In this document: one piece after another, positions 58,971 through 64,000 of the stretch | Layout of the letters: every line of letters begins with the position of its first letter | How positions within the stretch are numbered: position 1 is the stretch's first letter | Assembly (NCBI GenBank): GCA_012845835.1 | Contig: JABAKD010000013.1 | Location: 11,293,201 to 11,357,200 of the forward strand | Length of the DNA stretch: 64,000 nt | Origin: Undaria pinnatifida | Lineage: Eukaryota > Sar > Phaeophyceae > Laminariales > Alariaceae | Direction: 5' to 3' | Translations under genes and position numbers: made by a program | Notes under the pieces: model-generated | Told to the model about the DNA's origin: nothing | The model's input: only the letters and a program-made list of their open reading frames with translations | Databases searched by the model: none

Positions 58971-60189
58971 TATGGTGCCGTGAAGTTTCTAGACGCTGGA
59001 ACCTGCTCTGTAGCAAAGACACGTGGTTGTGCATACGCGCGTTGATTGGCCGATTCCAACAATGCTTTCAGTAACATTGGGCTCCCAGTGGTTCGAATTT
59101 CATGGCTGGAACACGGAATGTTAGTTTGACAGCCGGCCCAGCTCGTAGTAAACATGAGCCTGTAGAAGTTGCCCAAGCCAGACACTACTAATAGTGTAGT
59201 CTAGTCTAATATATAGTCTACATACGTGCGCGTGTGTTCTTCACATTAAAGCGACATTTCCACCCATTATCATCCAGCACAACCAGTGTCCGTGTTGATG
59301 CCTCATATCATATGAGAGAGACGAGCTCTGTGGTCAGAAACTACGAGACAGAGATCATATACATTGCGAATACAGCAATAATGAGGTGATTCGGCCATGC
59401 AATGCCAACCGCCATGAGCACGCGGGCAAACAACCAAAAAAAGCAAGCCAGCACACACCAGACAATTTGCACTACAAAATAATTAAAAGTACACCGTACG
59501 TACCGGGTTTAAATTAATAATATCATTATTAATAGTCTGTTTGAGGGTTGGGGTTAGGGCTAACCCCCCCCCCCAAAAAAAAGAACACGGGGGAGTTAGC
59601 AACAACACTAACCAGGCTTGTGTGAGTTCAAGTATCAGGGCGGCTGACTGTGGTTAGGGCAAAAACCCCTCCCTTGCTCTCCCTTTGGTCGGAGAAAATC
59701 CGACGTGCTCCGTCCCTGCATTGAAGAGTTGGGGTTGCCAAAACATTTCTGACCGACGGTGTCATACCAATCAACGAGTGATACAATAGGGGTAACGAAA
59801 GGGGTGCGAGAGTTTATTTATGGTCTTGAGAGACTATATGGCTATGCATGGGATCAGTACACCCCCCTCCCTTCGTCCCCATCGGTGCTCAGTCCCGAAA
59901 GGGGTGTTACTGAGTGCGTGTTCTATCATATGGCCGAATTACTGAGAACGCAAGCAAGAACGAGCGAGTTCTCCGCCCCCTTCGAAAATAATACGGAATA
60001 CGAACAACATCAACCAGGCTCGCTCGCGTCTCAAAATGGTTGCGCCCGTTGTGGGACGTCTCCCTTCCCACTGCGATTTGTGGGACGTTCTTCATCCAAC
60101 ACATAATGCCGGGTAGATCTATGCGACCTAAAGCCCTTCCCCCCCCCCCCCGCCCCCCCCCCGCCACATTCCCCCTCCTCCCCCACAAG
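58971..60189. other. No gene seen; repeat scraps
   Basis: A piece at 59,230-59,310 matches 9,975-10,060 and 62,105-62,175 in reverse. A minisatellite-like unit lies at 59,735-59,800 and the R1 end at 59,690-59,845. No frame with coding character. Confidence 0.4.
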
Positions 60190-60620
60190 AAATATTTATA
60201 GTTTCCACGCGCAAATTGACCTGCCCCACCCGTCCCCTCCCCCCCCTCCCCTCCCCTCCCGCCCCCCTTTTGATCAAAATCAGGCCCCCACGTCCTTCAA
60301 AACTCCGCCCTCCCCTCACCGGATATTCTACTTACATACAGGATTCATATGATAAACTGATGCATTTCCCTCCACAACTAGCTGTCAGATTTTGTCCCCC
60401 TCAGAAACGGGTTTTTTTATAGTTTCCGCGTACAGACAGCCTAACATCACCCTGTTGACCCTGATAGCTACACTGTAGTTGCAAGGGGAGTCGCCGACCT
60501 ATATCCTTAATGAGGACACACAGCCCGTAATACGCGCGATCGGAGTATCATACACAGCTTGCAAAGATGAGTTTAAACGAAATATTCGATCTCACAGCTG
60601 GAGTGTATTTTAATTTTTAT
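60190..60620 (-). repeat. Dispersed repeat R2, reverse copy
   Basis: Reverse complement of R2 including CCTTCAAAACTCCGCC, CATATGATAAACTGATGCAT, TAGCTACACTGTAGTTGCAA and CTCACAGCTGGAGTGTATTT. Confidence 0.9.
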
Positions 60621-62459
60621 AATAATGCCGGGTAGTACGAGGAGGGTAGTATGCAAAAGTTTACCAGGTACATACAACGCGACTTGCGTTTGTTTTCAAT
60701 TTTCGCTCTGCTGACTGACGTACTATGTTCGGTGCGACACAGACAGTAGTAAGTAGTAGTCAGGGGGCAGTACGTGCGTCTTGATGCAAAAACAGAGCGT
60801 GCTTCCTGTCTGTCCCAACAAAGCTATTATTATTATGTTGGCAGCCGTATGTTGATGGTATCTGATGATGATGGTGAACGACAGAATGCAGTTAGTAGTG
60901 AAGCCTGCATGACATTTATTTGTGTATTGTGTAGACTAATCAGCGCAAACCTTTGGCAACAACAACTAACTAGTCTATTGATACAGCATTATTTATTTTT
61001 TTCATCATGTATGTAGACTACACCGCGGTAGATGAAAGTAGGAAGGAGACCGCAGACAGGGTAGCAAGGTACCAGGCCGACTAGTAGGTGGAACCTTTCT
61101 ATCTATGCCACTCGTACCGCCAACTGCTGCGGCTGCTCGGAATGTGATGTCTTGGTACTTTGACTTTTCCGTGAATTTATTTATTTTATTTTATTTTATT
61201 TTTTTTCTTTCCCCTTCTTATCCTTATGAAGGGAGTCTTGCATGGTGGGTAGGTGACGAGCCTGTTTTATTTGGCCCTCCCAGTCTTCCTTCTTCTACTT
61301 GTTTCTTTTTTCCGGGGTATTTTTTCTCTTTCCCTTTCTTTCCCCCTTGCATGTCCATTTTGGCTCATGCTCGGGGTATGTTTCTATCTCCCGTGCTTTG
61401 GCTCCCCTTTTTATTTATTTATTTATTCATTTTGTCTTGGTTTCTTTCGTTGTTTCTCTCTTTTACAAGGTATTTTGGTTTAATGAGAAGAACACAAAGG
61501 GGGGAGGGGGGGAAACAGGAGGAGTAGAAGGAAAGCCGTCCAAGGGAATGGGGGCAGGGGGGGCAACAGGAGGAATAGAAGGGAGACCGCGGTGGACGAA
61601 GGCAGGAAGGAGATGGCAGACAGGGTAGCAAGGTACCAGGCCGACTAGTAGGTACATAGCACTTTTCGTCTTTCTCTGGGGTATTTTTTTCCCCTTTGTT
61701 CCCTCCTTGCGTGTCCAGGTTTTTGGCTCGTGTTCGGATTATCTTATTTTGGTTTTACTTTACTTTATTTTATTTCATTTTATAATGTTTCTTTTCCGAG
61801 CTTTGGCTCTCCTTTGCGGTTGGGTTGTTTCTTCGATTTCCCCTTCATTTTGTTTGTTTCATTTTTTGTTTTATTTTTATCTTTGTTTTTATTTGTTTTC
61901 TTATTTTGTTTTTTGTTTTTTGTTTTTTGTTTTTGTTTTTGTTTTTGTTTATTTCGTATTTCTCTCTTCCAATGTATTTCTGTTGCTGACGTATGTATGT
62001 TGTGCCTGTCGTACCCAGTACTAGGGCATGACATTGCGTTGTCGAATGCATTACGATGCATTATCTCTGTGTCGTGGCTTGTGACCACAGAGCTGATCTT
62101 TCTAGGGTGAAGAATCAGTACGGACACTGGGTGTGCTGGATGTCGACGAGTAGAAGAACGGTTTAATGTGAAGAACACACACACACACACACTGCTACGC
62201 TGAGACAACATTATTTATTTATCATCGTCAGGCCCCTTGTTGTACCGGTAGAATCCAGACTGACGAATGCGCTGGTGGTGGTGTGAAAATGCTGGTCGCT
62301 ACAACATGATGACAAACTAAACACTGTTGTTGTTGCAGGCAATGTGTTGGGCGCGTGTGTGCCGTTGGGTAAGAAATAATAGCTTTCTAAAATCCAATAC
62401 ATAAATGTATAGACTACGCAGCGGATATAACCAGCGGACAGCTACTACGCCGTCACCGT
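60621..62459. other. No gene seen; T-rich sequence and a small duplication
   Basis: AGACAGGGTAGCAAGGTACCAGGCCGACTAGTAGGT-type sequence occurs at 61,045-61,095 and 61,615-61,655, bracketing T-rich text (61,180-61,490); another T-rich tract is at 61,740-61,980. An (AC)n run is at 62,176-62,192. Hydrophobic frames here reflect T richness. Confidence 0.5.
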
Positions 62460-63045
62460 TTTATATAGCCGGTCGCCCCGGTGGTGTATCAGGTTATTCT
62501 CGAGCCTGGTATATATCGGAGTATCACACACAGCTTGCAAAGATGAGTTTCGACGAAATCTTCGATCTCACAGCTAGCTGGAGTGTATTTTAATTTTTAT
62601 AATATAGTTGCCGGTCTCCCCGGTGGCGTATCAGGTTGTCCTCGAGGCTGGTATATATATGTCAGTTTCGTGAGTTCGGATCCCTCCGAGTGCATACAAA
62701 ATACCGTGGGGACTTTTTCTTGCGCACAAATTGACTTGCAGAAAGCGCGAGAGCGTGAGTTAGCAACACTCGATGAAAAATCGACGAGTAGTGGGATTGC
62801 TGAACCCTTTGCGCGATACAAAATTGAAGGCAAGAACCGGGGGGGGAGAAGGGACGACACCTGTGACCACGGCTTGTCCAGAAGCTGGAAAGTAGAAGTG
62901 TGTGCGAAAAAAAAAGAAGGTCAGTTTCGTGAGTTCGAATCCCCCCGAGTGCATACGCGTATATAAATTCGTGGGGACTTTTTCTTGCGCACAAATTGAC
63001 TTGCGGAAAACGCGAGAGCGTGAGGTAGCAACAACACTCATTGCA
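62460..63045 (+). repeat. SINE-2 cluster with nested R2 fragment
   Basis: A SINE-2 head (62,460-62,509) is broken by a reverse R2 fragment (62,517-62,605). A full SINE-2 (62,612-62,919, A tail at 62,907-62,917) follows, and directly after it comes a 5'-truncated SINE-2 (62,920-63,040). B-box-like GTGAGTTCGAATCC is at 62,928-62,943. Confidence 0.8.
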
Positions 63046-63627
63046 ATGATCACAGCGAGCAGTGTGGTACAACAGCAGCAGCAGCACAATTGTTAAGTTA
63101 CGTCGTCACAAGAACCAAAAGGTACCAGGTAGCAAGAAACGCCCTGGCTGACATTTACAAGAATGCAACGAAGACGTTGATACCAGGTTATGCAGGTATT
63201 TGACAACGTTATAGTCTAGTCTATAGTGTAAAACGTATCCTCTCCCCGAAATAAGAAACCCAGCCTGGCCAGCAGTATTCCCGCTTCTTACTTTTGGTAA
63301 TCTATTATAGTAAGTAGTGTAGTGTAGTAGTAGTAGGTGTGTCCTGTGCATAGCCCATACAACCTGGTGGTAGCACGAATGAATCCGCAAGGCGGCGGTG
63401 GAAAATTTAGTGTCCGAATCAGTTTCTTCGACGAGTCCTCATTATTATTACAAATGAATGGATGCAGCAAGGTTGCACGGCACGCGCGCACGACAATGTG
63501 AATTCTCCTATCTGATGATGCGCTCACAGCTCACAGTTCTCGCGCATCGTTGTCGTCACATACATACAATATATCACAACTACCTGTTGTGTGTGCAGCT
63601 GCATCTATATATCTTAACTAGACTATA
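63046..63627. other. No gene seen
   Basis: Mixed sequence with TAGTGTAGT-type microrepeats (63,300-63,335) and no supported frame. Confidence 0.4.
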
Positions 63628-64000
63628 TTATAAAAAATGAAAATTCACTCCAGCTGTGAGATCGAAGATTTCGTCGAAACTCATTGTTGCAAGCTGTGTG
63701 TGATACTCCGATCGCGCGTATTACGAGTTGTGTGTCCTGATTAAGGATATAGGTCGGCGACTCCCCTTACAACTACAGAGCAGTGTAGCTATCAGGGTCA
63801 ACAGGGTGCTTTTAGTCAGTCTGTGCGCGGAAACTATAAAACCCGTTTCTGAGGGGGACAAAATCTGACAGCTATGGAGGGAAATGTATTCTTTTATCAA
63901 GTGAATCCTGTAAGTCGAATAACCGGTGAGGGGGGGGGCGGAGTTTTGAAGGACGTGGGCGCCTGGTTGTGATCGAAAGCAAGCGGGGTTGGAGGGGGGG
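63628..64000 (+). repeat. Dispersed repeat R2 running off the window
   Basis: Nearly identical to 56,815-57,170, ending in a G-rich stretch at the right edge. Confidence 0.9.

Noticed and set aside
61105-62110. Hydrophobic frames resembling membrane proteins
   Set aside because: T-rich sequence yields Phe/Leu runs in any frame; no conserved features or splice context.

Overview
This is a stretch of an intron-rich, repeat-packed eukaryotic nuclear genome. There are no prokaryotic signals: no operons and no ribosome-binding sites. All supportable genes are split by GT-AG introns, some of several kilobases. The window is full of retrotransposon remnants, tRNA-derived SINEs, MITEs, palindromic elements, microsatellites and G/C homopolymers. 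The reverse transcriptase and tyrosine recombinase fragments look like families I associate with brown algae such as Ectocarpus. A stramenopile, probably a brown alga, is therefore my best guess, but it is inferred from style and not proven by a marker gene.

Left third (1-26.3 kb, minus strand). Five short exons at 13.19, 10.97, 10.51, 5.16 and 1.74 kb encode a chain of calmodulin-binding IQ motifs of the ASPM/myosin type. Their splice phases fit together except for one missing exon between 10.3 and 5.2 kb. Broken copies of three of these exons lie beside the intact ones, so the IQ region seems to have grown by exon and intron duplication. Two long exons at 26.29-25.21 and 24.15-23.09 kb encode a disordered, Ser/Arg-rich protein. 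They could be the 5' part of the same gene or a separate gene. Introns here hold a decayed LTR-retrotransposon integrase, a 420-bp tandem array, a (GTTT)n tract and several dispersed repeats.

Middle (26.3-53.1 kb). After about 5.5 kb of repeats comes a minus-strand two-exon gene (34.77-32.00 kb, predicted 483 residues) with ARM-like helices and many S/T-P sites. About 350 bp away and divergently oriented is the best gene in the window: an eight-exon plus-strand gene (35,122-53,125) whose exons join in phase into an 837-residue ankyrin-like, coiled-coil and low-complexity protein. Its introns contain a (GAT)n tract, a 490-bp (GGTTC)n/(GGTGC)n array, and an 8.9-kb intron filled with LINE-type reverse transcriptase copies, a hAT-like MITE, foldback elements, a SINE and a tyrosine recombinase fragment.

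Right end (53.1-64 kb). I see no supportable gene. It consists of SINEs, a dispersed 350-bp-plus repeat family, a striking 1.1-kb block of long G runs, and T-rich sequence.

No complete mobile element, rRNA gene, functional tRNA gene or CRISPR array was found. All joins were made by hand from splice signals and phase, with no transcript or database support.
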